Positions 8,480 through 15,410 of a DNA stretch of 24,168 nt are shown in pieces (within the stretch, counting starts at the first letter, position 1; every line of letters starts with the position of its first letter). Source of the DNA: JAGXLC01 sp046545815 (GTDB lineage Bacteria; Bacteroidota; Bacteroidia; Bacteroidales; UBA12077); contig JBKGZA010000028.1 of the NCBI GenBank assembly GCA_046545815.1, forward strand, positions 1 to 24,168, read 5' to 3'. Both the position numbers and the translations under genes were made by a program. The notes below the pieces were generated by a model that saw nothing but the letters and a program-made list of their open reading frames with translations, searched no databases and was not told the origin of the DNA.

Positions 8480-9733
8480 TTAGTGAACCTGATATTTTTT
8501 GGCCCATCGCATCACATTGGCAGGAGGCCTTTTGTTTCTCAATTCGTTGGCCATATAGTTCATATAGGGTACCACATGACTGAAAAAATGCTGATATCCT
8601 TCACAGAGGTAATTTAATCGTTTTTCTGGAACTCCGGTCTCGGTTACCCGGTTCTTGGGACATCCGCCTCTGCATACTTTTTTGTATTTACATTTATTGC
8701 ATTTTTCGGGGAGATTGTATTCTTTCCTCAAGCCAAAATTCATCTGTTTTTCCGACTTCATTAGTTCCACCATGGGTGTTTCCATGATGTTGCCCAGATA
8801 ATTTTCATGATAAACGAAATGGTCGCAGGAATACAGATCGCCGTTGAATTCAAGAACGGCTGCTTCGCCACATGTTCTGTCAAACACACACAATCCCGGA
8901 TTTTGATTTACCCAGTTTGCAAGCGTGGTATCGAATATTTGAACAAAATACTTACCGACATCCCGGGTGACCCATTCATCAAAGATGGTAGTCAGAAATT
9001 TCCCATATTGCTTCGGATTCACCGACCATTCCGTTACTTCAGATTTGCCTTGAAAATCCGGGGAAATCAGTTCCACCGGAGTATCTTCATCCGGGGCGGC
9101 ATATTGCTCTACGATTGGGATGAACTGTATGAACTTGCTTTCAATGCTTTTTAAAAAGCGGTAAACGTCCCGCGGATAGTAGCTGTTGTGGTCATTAACA
9201 ACCGATAATGTATTGAATTCGGCCTGATGTCTCCTTAAAAGCTCAATGGCTTTCATGACATCCTCAAAACTCCCCTGGCCGTTTTTATAACGGCGGTATT
9301 TATCATGCAGCCATTTGGGACCGTCAATGGAAACACCCACCAGAAATTCATTTTCAGCAAGAAACCGTGCCCAGTCCTCATCTATTTTGGTGGCATTGGT
9401 CTGGAAAGAATTTTCGATTGTTTTGTTGCCTTTGTATTTCTTTTGAAGTTTCACGACCTTTTCATAGAAATCAATCCCCATTAAGGTCGGCTCTCCTCCC
9501 TGCCAGACGAAAGTGATCATTGGAGCTTTCTGACCCTGGATATAATCTTTGATAAAGGTTTCCAGCACCTCCTCCGACATTTTGAAGTTCTTGACCGAAT
9601 CATACAGGTTCTTTTTTTCCAGGTAATAGCAGTAGGTACAGTTCAGATTACAAATAGGGCCAATAGGCTTGGCCATGATATTGAAAGCTGTGGTTTGAAA
9701 CTTGCGGTGCGCATCTTTGAATGAAATATCCAT
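8480..9733 (-). CDS. Radical SAM/SPASM protein, anaerobic sulfatase-maturase (anSME) type
   Basis: A 417-residue cytoplasmic enzyme. C28-x3-C32-x2-C35 near the N-terminus binds the radical SAM cluster, followed by WQGGEPTL and VSIDGP motifs. The C-terminal SPASM region carries C282, C288, C303, C345, C348, C354, C358 and C377, enough for two auxiliary [4Fe-4S] clusters. anSMEs convert a Cys or Ser in the C/S-x-P-x-R motif of sulfatases to formylglycine without oxygen. No sulfatase is in the window, and I found no C-x-P-x-R motif in the neighbouring arabinosidases I scanned. The substrate could be a sulfatase outside the window or another peptide. Family assignment is strong; the exact target is unknown. 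Confidence 0.85.
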   Translation of the reverse strand: MDISFKDAHRKFQTTAFNIMAKPIGPICNLNCTYCYYLEKKNLYDSVKNFKMSEEVLETFIKDYIQGQKAPMITFVWQGGEPTLMGIDFYEKVVKLQKKYKGNKTIENSFQTNATKIDEDWARFLAENEFLVGVSIDGPKWLHDKYRRYKNGQGSFEDVMKAIELLRRHQAEFNTLSVVNDHNSYYPRDVYRFLKSIESKFIQFIPIVEQYAAPDEDTPVELISPDFQGKSEVTEWSVNPKQYGKFLTTIFDEWVTRDVGKYFVQIFDTTLANWVNQNPGLCVFDRTCGEAAVLEFNGDLYSCDHFVYHENYLGNIMETPMVELMKSEKQMNFGLRKEYNLPEKCNKCKYKKVCRGGCPKNRVTETGVPEKRLNYLCEGYQHFFSHVVPYMNYMANELRNKRPPANVMRWAKKYQVH

Positions 9734-9799
9734 AGGCTAAAGGGTTATTCAATTAAAACATCTGGTATATGGATTATTGATTTTATTTTTTATGTAACT

Positions 9800-9924
9800 A
9801 GAGTCTGTCTATAATGTCCGCTGGCTACGTTACGCTCGTTTTTCATGCCAGTCATTTACATCAAGTAAACTCCTGGCATTCAAAACTCGCAAGCCTTGCC
9901 AGCGAACATTCTAGCCAAGACTCT
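9800..9924. repeat. 125-bp imperfect palindrome (REP/MITE-like element)
   Basis: The sequence folds on itself around 9862. Paired blocks are AGAGTCT (9800) with AGACTCT (9918), CGCTGGC (9819) with GCCAGCG (9898), ATGCCAG (9845) with CTGGCAT (9873), and ATTTAC with GTAAAC around the loop ATCAA (9860-9864). Its base composition is richer in G+C than the AT-rich sequence on both sides. Non-coding palindromes of this size in intergenic DNA are often dispersed repeats mobilised by a Y1 (REP-associated) or other transposase. No transposase is nearby and no second copy is present in the window, so the class is inferred. Confidence 0.75.
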
Positions 9925-10081
9925 TTCAAATCTATTTGACTTTATGGACAAACACTAACTAGAACCAATGATTGAGCCTATAAAATTAAGCAAAAAATGC
10001 TGAATGGCCGAAGATAATCACACTATTTATATTCATTTTTGATATTTTAATCCTGCATTTTTGTGTTGAAGTTTACGCTCA
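9925..10081. other. AT-rich intergenic stretch
   Basis: Together with 9734-9799 this is the part of the 570-base gap before the aldo/keto reductase gene not covered by the palindrome or the gene remnant. I see no coding sequence, convincing promoter or RNA in it. Confidence 0.6.
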
Positions 10082-10303
10082 TTATTGGATTGTAATAATC
10101 TCTCCTGATTTTTTCACCTTTATTTTAAATAAGTAATGATCTGCCTTTTGGCGAATGGTATATTTGATTTTTTCGCCGTCCACTTCAGGCCTCGAAATAT
10201 TTACGGGCCACTTTACCTCGATTGTTCCGGTTTCGCCTGTTGTTAATTTTGTGTTGGGTAAACATATTGGTATAAGGTTTTGATTTGATTTTTTGAGAAT
10301 TAT
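10082..10303 (-). pseudogene. Remnant: C-terminal fragment of an unidentified protein
   Basis: On the minus strand 73 open codons run to a TAA at 10084-10082, with no ATG. The translated end (LTTGETGTIEVKWPVN, then RPEVDGEKIKYTIRQ, KADHYLFKIKVKKSGE, IITIQ) alternates polar and hydrophobic residues like the last strands of a beta-sandwich domain, such as those that end secreted carbohydrate-active enzymes. It is in the same frame as the upstream aldo/keto reductase and begins right after that gene's TAG, so read-through would fuse them; this may be chance. The simplest reading is the tail of a gene whose front was deleted. The parent family is not recognised. Confidence 0.55.
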
Positions 10304-11287
10304 CTAATAATGTCCCTGAATAATAGGTTCCACTTTTTTCTTGTAGATATTACCAAGCTTTTGATGGAGTTCGTTCCCCAAAGGTGGCAATTCTGATGCT
10401 GAAGCATTCAGTTTCACATGCTCTGGTTTTGAGGCTCCCGGGATCACCACAGAAATGGCATCATGATCCAGAATCCAGCGCAAAGCAAATTGACTCATTG
10501 CAGTGAAATCTTCCGGTATAAGATTCTTTATTTCATCTGCCAGCTCAACGCCTTTATCGAAAGGAAGCCCGGCAAAGGTTTCTCCAATATTGAAGTATTT
10601 TCCTGATTTGTTGAAGTTTCTGTGATCGTTGAGAGGGAAGGTGCTTTCTTTGGTAAATTTTCCCGATAGCAGTCCACTGGCCAGTGGTACCCGGGCAATG
10701 ATACCAATCTGTTTTTCTTTGGCCTTATCCAATAGTTCTTCGGTGGGGTTTTGTCTGAAAATATTGAAAATGATTTGCAAAGAATAGAGTTCCGGGTGCT
10801 GCATACATATTTTCGCCTCTTCCATGGTTTCAACACTGGCACCAAAATTTCTGATCAGTCCCTCTTTCTTGAAATCACTCAGCCATTCGAATATTTCGCC
10901 ATCCTCTATCATTTTTTTGGGAATACAATGGGTTTGTACCAGATCAAGCGGTTCAAGCTGCAATCTTTTGAGGGATTGTTGAATGCGGTATTTAACCTTT
11001 TCTTTGGTATAACCATTGGGATACAGGTCGGGTGTTCTTCCTACTTTCGAAGCAATGAATAAATTCTCTCTGTTTTTTCTGAAAAATTCGCCGAGCAGTT
11101 TCTCGCTTCTGCCGTCTCCATAAACATCTGCAGTATCATAAAATGTGATGTCCTGATTCAGGGCTGTGCGGAGAATATCTTTTGCAGTATCCTCTTTTAC
11201 TGTTCCCCAGCCTCCTCCGATCTGCCAGCAGCCCAGCCCTACTTCGGATATTTCAGTTTGTTCTCTGCCAAAATTTCGATATTTCAT
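10304..11287 (-). CDS. Aldo/keto reductase (cytoplasmic)
   Basis: A 327-residue (beta/alpha)8 oxidoreductase of the AKR superfamily, expected to use NADPH or NADH. The catalytic tetrad is complete: D51 (FYDTAD), Y56, K81 (ASKVG) and H120 (VQTHC). IPGASKPEHV near residue 285 is the cofactor-phosphate-binding loop. There is no signal peptide. It lies between the GH51 gene and the maturase on the same strand, 92 bases after GH51 and behind a hairpin, so it may be transcribed separately. Position suggests a sugar or aldehyde substrate, possibly related to arabinose, but nothing in the sequence proves it. Confidence 0.85.
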   Translation of the reverse strand: MKYRNFGREQTEISEVGLGCWQIGGGWGTVKEDTAKDILRTALNQDITFYDTADVYGDGRSEKLLGEFFRKNRENLFIASKVGRTPDLYPNGYTKEKVKYRIQQSLKRLQLEPLDLVQTHCIPKKMIEDGEIFEWLSDFKKEGLIRNFGASVETMEEAKICMQHPELYSLQIIFNIFRQNPTEELLDKAKEKQIGIIARVPLASGLLSGKFTKESTFPLNDHRNFNKSGKYFNIGETFAGLPFDKGVELADEIKNLIPEDFTAMSQFALRWILDHDAISVVIPGASKPEHVKLNASASELPPLGNELHQKLGNIYKKKVEPIIQGHY

Positions 11288-11325
11288 AGCGCAGTATATT
11301 TTTAAGTCATGATTTTATTCTTGGT

Positions 11326-11356
11326 AAAGGCTACCCTTTTTATTTGGGCAGCCTTT
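11326..11356 (-). terminator. Hairpin after the GH51 gene
   Basis: AAAGGCT-A-CCC and GGG-C-AGCCTTT pair over 11 positions with one mismatch around a 9-base T-rich loop. On the minus strand the hairpin starts about 23 bases after the GH51 stop codon. The run of U expected after a minus-strand terminator is weak, so it may attenuate rather than stop transcription. Confidence 0.5.
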
Positions 11357-11379
11357 TGCAGTTAATTCAGTAAGTCCGG

Positions 11380-12939
11380 CTAGTTGAATTCAACCATTAC
11401 CACAGATTTGGCCGGGATATTGATTTCAATTCTGTCTTTCTGTACCTCTGCATTGTCAAACTCCTGTATGGTCACGTTATCAGGGTTTCCGAATGTATTA
11501 TGGGCAGTCATCTTTGAATGGGTCAGAATCTGGCCTTTATTAAAATTGAGCGCTTTTTCCCCGTCGAGGTAACATTCCACTGAAGCAGGCTTATCAGGAT
11601 CTGCATTGGTAAGGGTTATATGCACCTTGCCTTCTTCATCCATGGAAGCCGAGCCGGAAACCGCAGGTACTTTTTCTCCCTCAAAGTTATATTCGTGACT
11701 GTTAAGTTGCAATGGAAGATAAGTGGCATCGTGATGCACCTGATACATATCGAATACGTGATAGGTAGGAGTAAGGATCGTTTCCTCTTCTTCAGTGAGC
11801 ACCATGGCCTGGAGCACGTTTACCGTCTGGGCGATATTGGCCATTTTAACCCTGTCGCTGTGGCGATTGAATATATTCAGTGAAAGGCCGGCCACGATCG
11901 CGTCGCGCATGGTATTCTGCTGATACAGGAAGCCCGGGCGGGTATCCGGCTCCACATTATGCCAGCATCCCCATTCATCAACTATAAGGTCAATATCGGC
12001 ATTGGGTAAATACTTGTCAATGATCCTTGCATTTTCTTCAATGAGATCCTCTAAACGCAGGGCTTTTCTTATAGTTGTAAACCATTCGGACTCTCCAAAG
12101 TCTGTTGCTGATCCCTTGTCCTGCCAGTTTCCCGGAACGGTGTAGTAATGAAGAGAGTAACCGCTAAAAAGGTTGGCACCCCCGTCTTCTGCTACATTTC
12201 TCATAAATTCTTCCGTCCATTCAGGATTAAATCCACTGGGCCCTACAGCAACTTTATAGAGGGGTTTATCGGGATAGCTTTTCATATAGGTAGAATAGCG
12301 ACACATCTTTTCATAATACTGGGTTGGATTCATGTTGCCTCCACAGCCCCAGCTTTCATTGCCGACCCCCCAGTATTTTACATACCAGGGGTCTTCTTTG
12401 CCGTTTTTCTTTCTGAGCTGAGTCATTTTGCTGTTGATATCGGCATTTACATATTCAACCCATTGGGATATCTCTTTAACGGTGCCGCTGCCTACATTCC
12501 CTGCGATGACCGGTTCACAGTCAAGCAGATTACATAACCTGAGAAACTCGTGTGTACCAAAGCTGTTGTCTTCGGACACCATTCCCCAATGGGTATTGAT
12601 CATCGGCGGTCGTTCGTCTTTAGGCCCTATACCGTCTTTCCAGTGGTACTCGTCGGCAAAACATCCGCCTGGCCAGCGGAGATTGGGTATGCCAATATTT
12701 CTTAGGGCTTCAATAACTCCCTCACGTATTCCCTGATTATTTGGGATGGAAGAATCTTCCCCAACCCATATACCGTCATAGATACAGCGCCCCAGATGTT
12801 CAGAGAAGTGTCCGTAAATATGCCGGCTGATCTTTTGATCGCCTTTTTCAAGATCCAAAATGGCGGTGGATTTTTGTCCAAAGGTGTTTGTTGATAATGA
12901 TATACATACAATAATCAGTAAAGCAAATAATTTTTTCAT
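11380..12939 (-). CDS. GH51 alpha-L-arabinofuranosidase, secreted
   Basis: A 519-residue glycosidase with a Sec signal (KKLFALLIIVCISLSTNTFGQ, probable cleavage near residue 21), so it acts in the periplasm or outside. The (beta/alpha)8 domain has N194-E195 in WGVGNESWG as acid/base and E322 in IVDEWGCW as nucleophile, the GH51 pair. LRWPGGCFADEYHWKDGIG is another strong family block. A C-terminal beta-sandwich follows (about residues 400-519). It hydrolyses alpha-L-arabinofuranosyl ends in arabinan, arabinoxylan or arabinogalactan, complementing the two beta-specific enzymes. It is the most upstream gene of the minus-strand run, and a candidate AraR operator lies about 95-115 bases before its start. 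Confidence 0.95.
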   Translation of the reverse strand: MKKLFALLIIVCISLSTNTFGQKSTAILDLEKGDQKISRHIYGHFSEHLGRCIYDGIWVGEDSSIPNNQGIREGVIEALRNIGIPNLRWPGGCFADEYHWKDGIGPKDERPPMINTHWGMVSEDNSFGTHEFLRLCNLLDCEPVIAGNVGSGTVKEISQWVEYVNADINSKMTQLRKKNGKEDPWYVKYWGVGNESWGCGGNMNPTQYYEKMCRYSTYMKSYPDKPLYKVAVGPSGFNPEWTEEFMRNVAEDGGANLFSGYSLHYYTVPGNWQDKGSATDFGESEWFTTIRKALRLEDLIEENARIIDKYLPNADIDLIVDEWGCWHNVEPDTRPGFLYQQNTMRDAIVAGLSLNIFNRHSDRVKMANIAQTVNVLQAMVLTEEEETILTPTYHVFDMYQVHHDATYLPLQLNSHEYNFEGEKVPAVSGSASMDEEGKVHITLTNADPDKPASVECYLDGEKALNFNKGQILTHSKMTAHNTFGNPDNVTIQEFDNAEVQKDRIEINIPAKSVVMVEFN

Positions 12940-13376
12940 AACAAAGGTTTTTAAATATTGAACAATGGATTTATTAAATGTTCTGACATACTTGAGATTT
13001 GATTCATGCGGCAGTTAATCAGTATAATATTATTAAGTGTAAATTTAACATGTAAAAACCATAAAAAAAAATCTATCCGGCATTATTTTAACAAACGGAT
13101 AAGATATATTGATTTTTAGAGCCTTAAGTGTATCATGCTTTCCTGGTGATATGCTAAAACACTGTAGAACAATTTTTTATATGAACGGAATCAGGAGCGG
13201 GGAAAAGGAATTTATTAAGCCAGGTTTTTTCACGATTTATTGATTGTCAACAATTTTCGTTTTCTGATAAATGCGGTTTTGAACACCCATTAATATTTTG
13301 TTATCAACCATTTTTTTGCAGGAGATTTTTATTAATTTTACAATCTAATTCAACATCAACAAAAAAAGAATACAAT
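12940..13376. promoter_or_regulatory. 437-base divergent intergenic region, GH51 versus ferredoxins
   Basis: It separates the minus-strand arabinose genes from the plus-strand electron-transfer genes and holds no supportable reading frame. It is AT-rich. It contains the candidate AraR site (13035-13053) and a second half-site TTAAGTGTA (13124-13132) about 91 bases away. A TTTG at 13297-13300 and a T-rich TTTG at 13315-13318 precede the ferredoxin gene, but their spacing does not fit a Bacteroidota promoter. Confidence 0.6.
13035..13053. promoter_or_regulatory. Candidate AraR operator 2
   Basis: AAGTGTAAATTTAACATGT matches the operator before the symporter (AAGTGTAAATGTAACACTT) at 16 of 19 positions, with a less perfect right arm. 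It lies 96-114 bases upstream of the GH51 start codon. A further half-site, TTAAGTGTA, occurs at 13124-13132. Confidence 0.5.
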
Positions 13377-13577
13377 ATGGCAATCAGCAGAGTTTGGGTT
13401 GAGGAAGGTTGCACAGCTTGCGGATTGTGTGAAGGAATCGCTCCGGAAGTATTCGAGTTGGATGATCGGGATGAGGCCATTGTAAAACCGGTTGCTGGTT
13501 TAACTGCCTATGAGGAGGAGATTAAGGAAGCGGCAGAAATTTGTCCGGTAGAGGTTATTCAAATAGAAGAATCATAA
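13377..13577 (+). CDS. Small ferredoxin, single all-Cys [4Fe-4S] type
   Basis: A 66-residue acidic protein with C12-x2-C15-x2-C18 and a distant C56-P, the ligand set of single-cluster ferredoxins. The first Cys group binds three irons and C56 the fourth. It is a low-potential cytoplasmic electron carrier; its partner is unknown. It is 53 bases before a second ferredoxin whose start (MAI-VWIEEGC) and overall plan are nearly the same, so the two are probably a duplication. It lacks the extra cysteine pair seen in that neighbour. The start is the only plausible ATG. Confidence 0.92.
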   Translation: MAISRVWVEEGCTACGLCEGIAPEVFELDDRDEAIVKPVAGLTAYEEEIKEAAEICPVEVIQIEES

Positions 13578-13618
13578 AGGTATTTTTCAGATAGATATAT
13601 TATTAATCATTTAATAAA

Positions 13619-13625
13619 AAGGAGG
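13619..13625 (+). promoter_or_regulatory. Strong Shine-Dalgarno before the second ferredoxin
   Basis: AAGGAGG lies 5 bases before the ATG at 13631. Such a perfect site is uncommon in Bacteroidota, where most genes (including those nearby) have weak or no Shine-Dalgarno sequence. Confidence 0.7.
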
Positions 13626-13630
13626 TAGTT

Positions 13631-13831
13631 ATGGCTATAAAAAAAGTATGGATCGAAGAAGGATGTATCGCAGACGGAATATGTCAGGAAATTTGCCCCG
13701 ATGTTTTCGGAGAAGATGATGAAGGTGAGGCTTTTGTGAAAGATGGTGCTGATTTCAACGCCAATGAGGATTGCATCAGAGAGGCTGCCGAAGACTGTCC
13801 TGCTGAGGTGATCAAGTACGAGGAAGAATAA
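13631..13831 (+). CDS. Small ferredoxin with Asp cluster ligand and probable disulfide
   Basis: A 66-residue acidic protein. The motif is C12-x2-D15-x2-C18 with C56: the second cluster cysteine is aspartate. Two further cysteines, C22 and C48, are present. Pyrococcus furiosus ferredoxin has the same plan (C11, D14, C17, C56 and a C21-C48 disulfide), and there the Asp ligand gives a cluster that converts easily between [3Fe-4S] and [4Fe-4S]. The match in positions and in the CPDVF-DEG stretch is close. The protein is therefore predicted to carry an Asp-ligated or [3Fe-4S] cluster with a different potential from its all-Cys neighbour. It has a strong ribosome-binding site and is followed by a hairpin terminator. 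Confidence 0.92.
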   Translation: MAIKKVWIEEGCIADGICQEICPDVFGEDDEGEAFVKDGADFNANEDCIREAAEDCPAEVIKYEEE

Positions 13832-13892
13832 TTCCTATTTCTTTTCGAAGGGCTTTTTACATCTTTTTTTAGATTTAATATTAGAGAAGGAG

Positions 13893-13936
13893 TAAGGGTA
13901 TGTATCCGTTCCGCAAAAGCAGGATATATACCCTTA
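13893..13936 (+). terminator. 15-bp-stem hairpin after the ferredoxin pair
   Basis: The arms TAAGGGTATGTATCC (13893-13907) and GGATATATACCCTTA (13922-13936) pair over 15 positions with one G-U wobble, around a 14-base loop. It lies about 60 bases after the second ferredoxin and is followed by T-rich sequence. It probably ends the ferredoxin transcript and insulates it from the cytochrome genes. Confidence 0.65.
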
Positions 13937-13984
13937 ATAATATTCATTTCCTTTTATTTATACTCATTTTATTTTATTTTTCTT

Positions 13985-14016
13985 TTTGCATTGTAAAAAA
14001 ATTATTTATACATTGG
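13985..14016 (+). promoter_or_regulatory. Candidate promoter of the cytochrome/heme-barrel operon
   Basis: TTTG at 13985-13988 is followed after 20 bases by TACATTGG (14009-14016), one mismatch from the Bacteroidota -7 element TAnnTTTG. Transcription would start near 14023. This favours the ATG at 14043 over the in-frame upstream start at 13986. Confidence 0.42.
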
Positions 14017-14042
14017 TCTCTGATAATGGTAAAATTAATGAG

Positions 14043-15398
14043 ATGAATAAACAACTGCTTTTTTTCGTTCTCCTTCCGGTACTGGTATTGGCGGTTTTTG
14101 GGTTTGTTCTACCCGTTGGTGAAGGTGGTGAAGTAGGAGATTATGAATATGAAGATTTCAGTAAACCCAAATATTGTGGTTCCTGTCATGATGCTTTTTA
14201 TCAGCAGTGGACGCAATCGATGATGTCCAAAGCATATACGCATGAGTGGGACGAAATTGAATATTTTAAGCTTGCTGTTCCTCATTCAGAGAAAGACCCT
14301 GAAATGGAAGGCGTCCACGAAGGTTGCAATGGTTGCCATACCCCAATGGCTTATATGGCTGATGATATGCCGCCGCCACGTCCGGAAGAAGGTAGTAGAG
14401 CAAATGAGGCGGTTTCGTGTGAGGTTTGTCACTTGATAAAGGGTATTCGTGGTGATACTGCTTACAATCATAACTATATTGTAGAACCCGGGTTCACCAA
14501 ATATAGTTCCCGGAAAGGTGAGACCAGCTCACCGGAGCATCAGATCGAGCCCATAGATTTACATAGCCAGGCAAAATTTTGTGGCATTTGCCACAATGAA
14601 AAAAGTCCTTACGGGGTATGGGTGAAATCTACACAGCTTGAGTGGGAGGAAGGCCCCTATTCGGATGAGGGAGTGCGTTGTCAGGATTGCCATATGACGG
14701 AAGCCAGAACCAAAACGGCCAAGATGGGTGCCACTTATGATGATGCCAAACTTCACCTGTTCCATGGTGCCCATGATCCGGGAAAATTGAATGGGGTGGT
14801 CGAATTGCGCGTACAACCCAATACCAGAGAAGCGCTGATGGGTGATCCGGTTGAATTTACCGTGGCCCTTTTCAACCAGAAAACCGGACATAAATTTCCA
14901 ACGGGTTCGGTGGAAGACCGTATTGTATGGCTTCACGTGGAGGCTGAAGATTCAGAGGGCAATGTTTATCACCTGCCCGTGGATGAAAAAGGTTTTGAAG
15001 GAGAAGAATATACCATTGCCAGCGATACCAAAGCTTATCAGGATATGGGGCTGCCGCTCGGAAAAGAAGATTTTGAAGGTGTACAAAGGGAAGATGTGCC
15101 CATTGGCGACAGAATATTTCGTATGCCTTACTTTGATCCGCAAGGCAGAATGACCATTATGCAGTGGAACACCGATTCACTGGGTGTGGATTATCGGATT
15201 GGTCCAAGGGAAACCAAACTGGAAACCTATACATTTGAGGTTCCCTATGATATAGCACCAGGTGAGCTGACGGTAACTGCTGTATTAAACTACCGGTTGC
15301 TGGTTAAACCCGTTGGCGAATTGCTGGATGTACCTGAAGAAGAATATGCCATTCACGAAATAAACCAACATTCTACTGATATTACTGTAATACCCTAA
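14043..15398 (+). CDS. Pentaheme cytochrome c with C-terminal beta domain
   Basis: A 451-residue exported cytochrome. An N-terminal hydrophobic segment (residues 4-22, no clear cleavage site) anchors or exports it to the periplasm. Five CXXCH motifs lie at C45-H49, C95-H99, C126-H130, C180-H184 and C213-H217, in the style of cytochrome c554-like proteins. Residues from about 250 form a beta-rich domain with the TGHKFPTG block often seen in multiheme cytochromes of anaerobes. The ATG at 14043 starts cleanly at the signal; an in-frame start at 13986 would add 19 odd residues and fall before the predicted promoter. The next gene begins 12 bases later and encodes a heme-carrying outer-membrane protein, so electrons probably pass between the two. 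The substrate is unknown. Confidence 0.85.
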   Translation: MNKQLLFFVLLPVLVLAVFGFVLPVGEGGEVGDYEYEDFSKPKYCGSCHDAFYQQWTQSMMSKAYTHEWDEIEYFKLAVPHSEKDPEMEGVHEGCNGCHTPMAYMADDMPPPRPEEGSRANEAVSCEVCHLIKGIRGDTAYNHNYIVEPGFTKYSSRKGETSSPEHQIEPIDLHSQAKFCGICHNEKSPYGVWVKSTQLEWEEGPYSDEGVRCQDCHMTEARTKTAKMGATYDDAKLHLFHGAHDPGKLNGVVELRVQPNTREALMGDPVEFTVALFNQKTGHKFPTGSVEDRIVWLHVEAEDSEGNVYHLPVDEKGFEGEEYTIASDTKAYQDMGLPLGKEDFEGVQREDVPIGDRIFRMPYFDPQGRMTIMQWNTDSLGVDYRIGPRETKLETYTFEVPYDIAPGELTVTAVLNYRLLVKPVGELLDVPEEEYAIHEINQHSTDITVIP

Positions 15399-15410
15399 AA
15401 ACCAATATCT

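Noticed and set aside
13297..13340. Promoter before the first ferredoxin
   Set aside because: TTTG and TAATTTTA-like elements are present, but the spacers are 10, 14 or 29 bases, outside the usual range.
13986..14042. Upstream in-frame start of the pentaheme cytochrome
   Set aside because: It places a polar 19-residue stretch before the signal and overlaps the candidate promoter; the ATG at 14043 begins directly at the signal.
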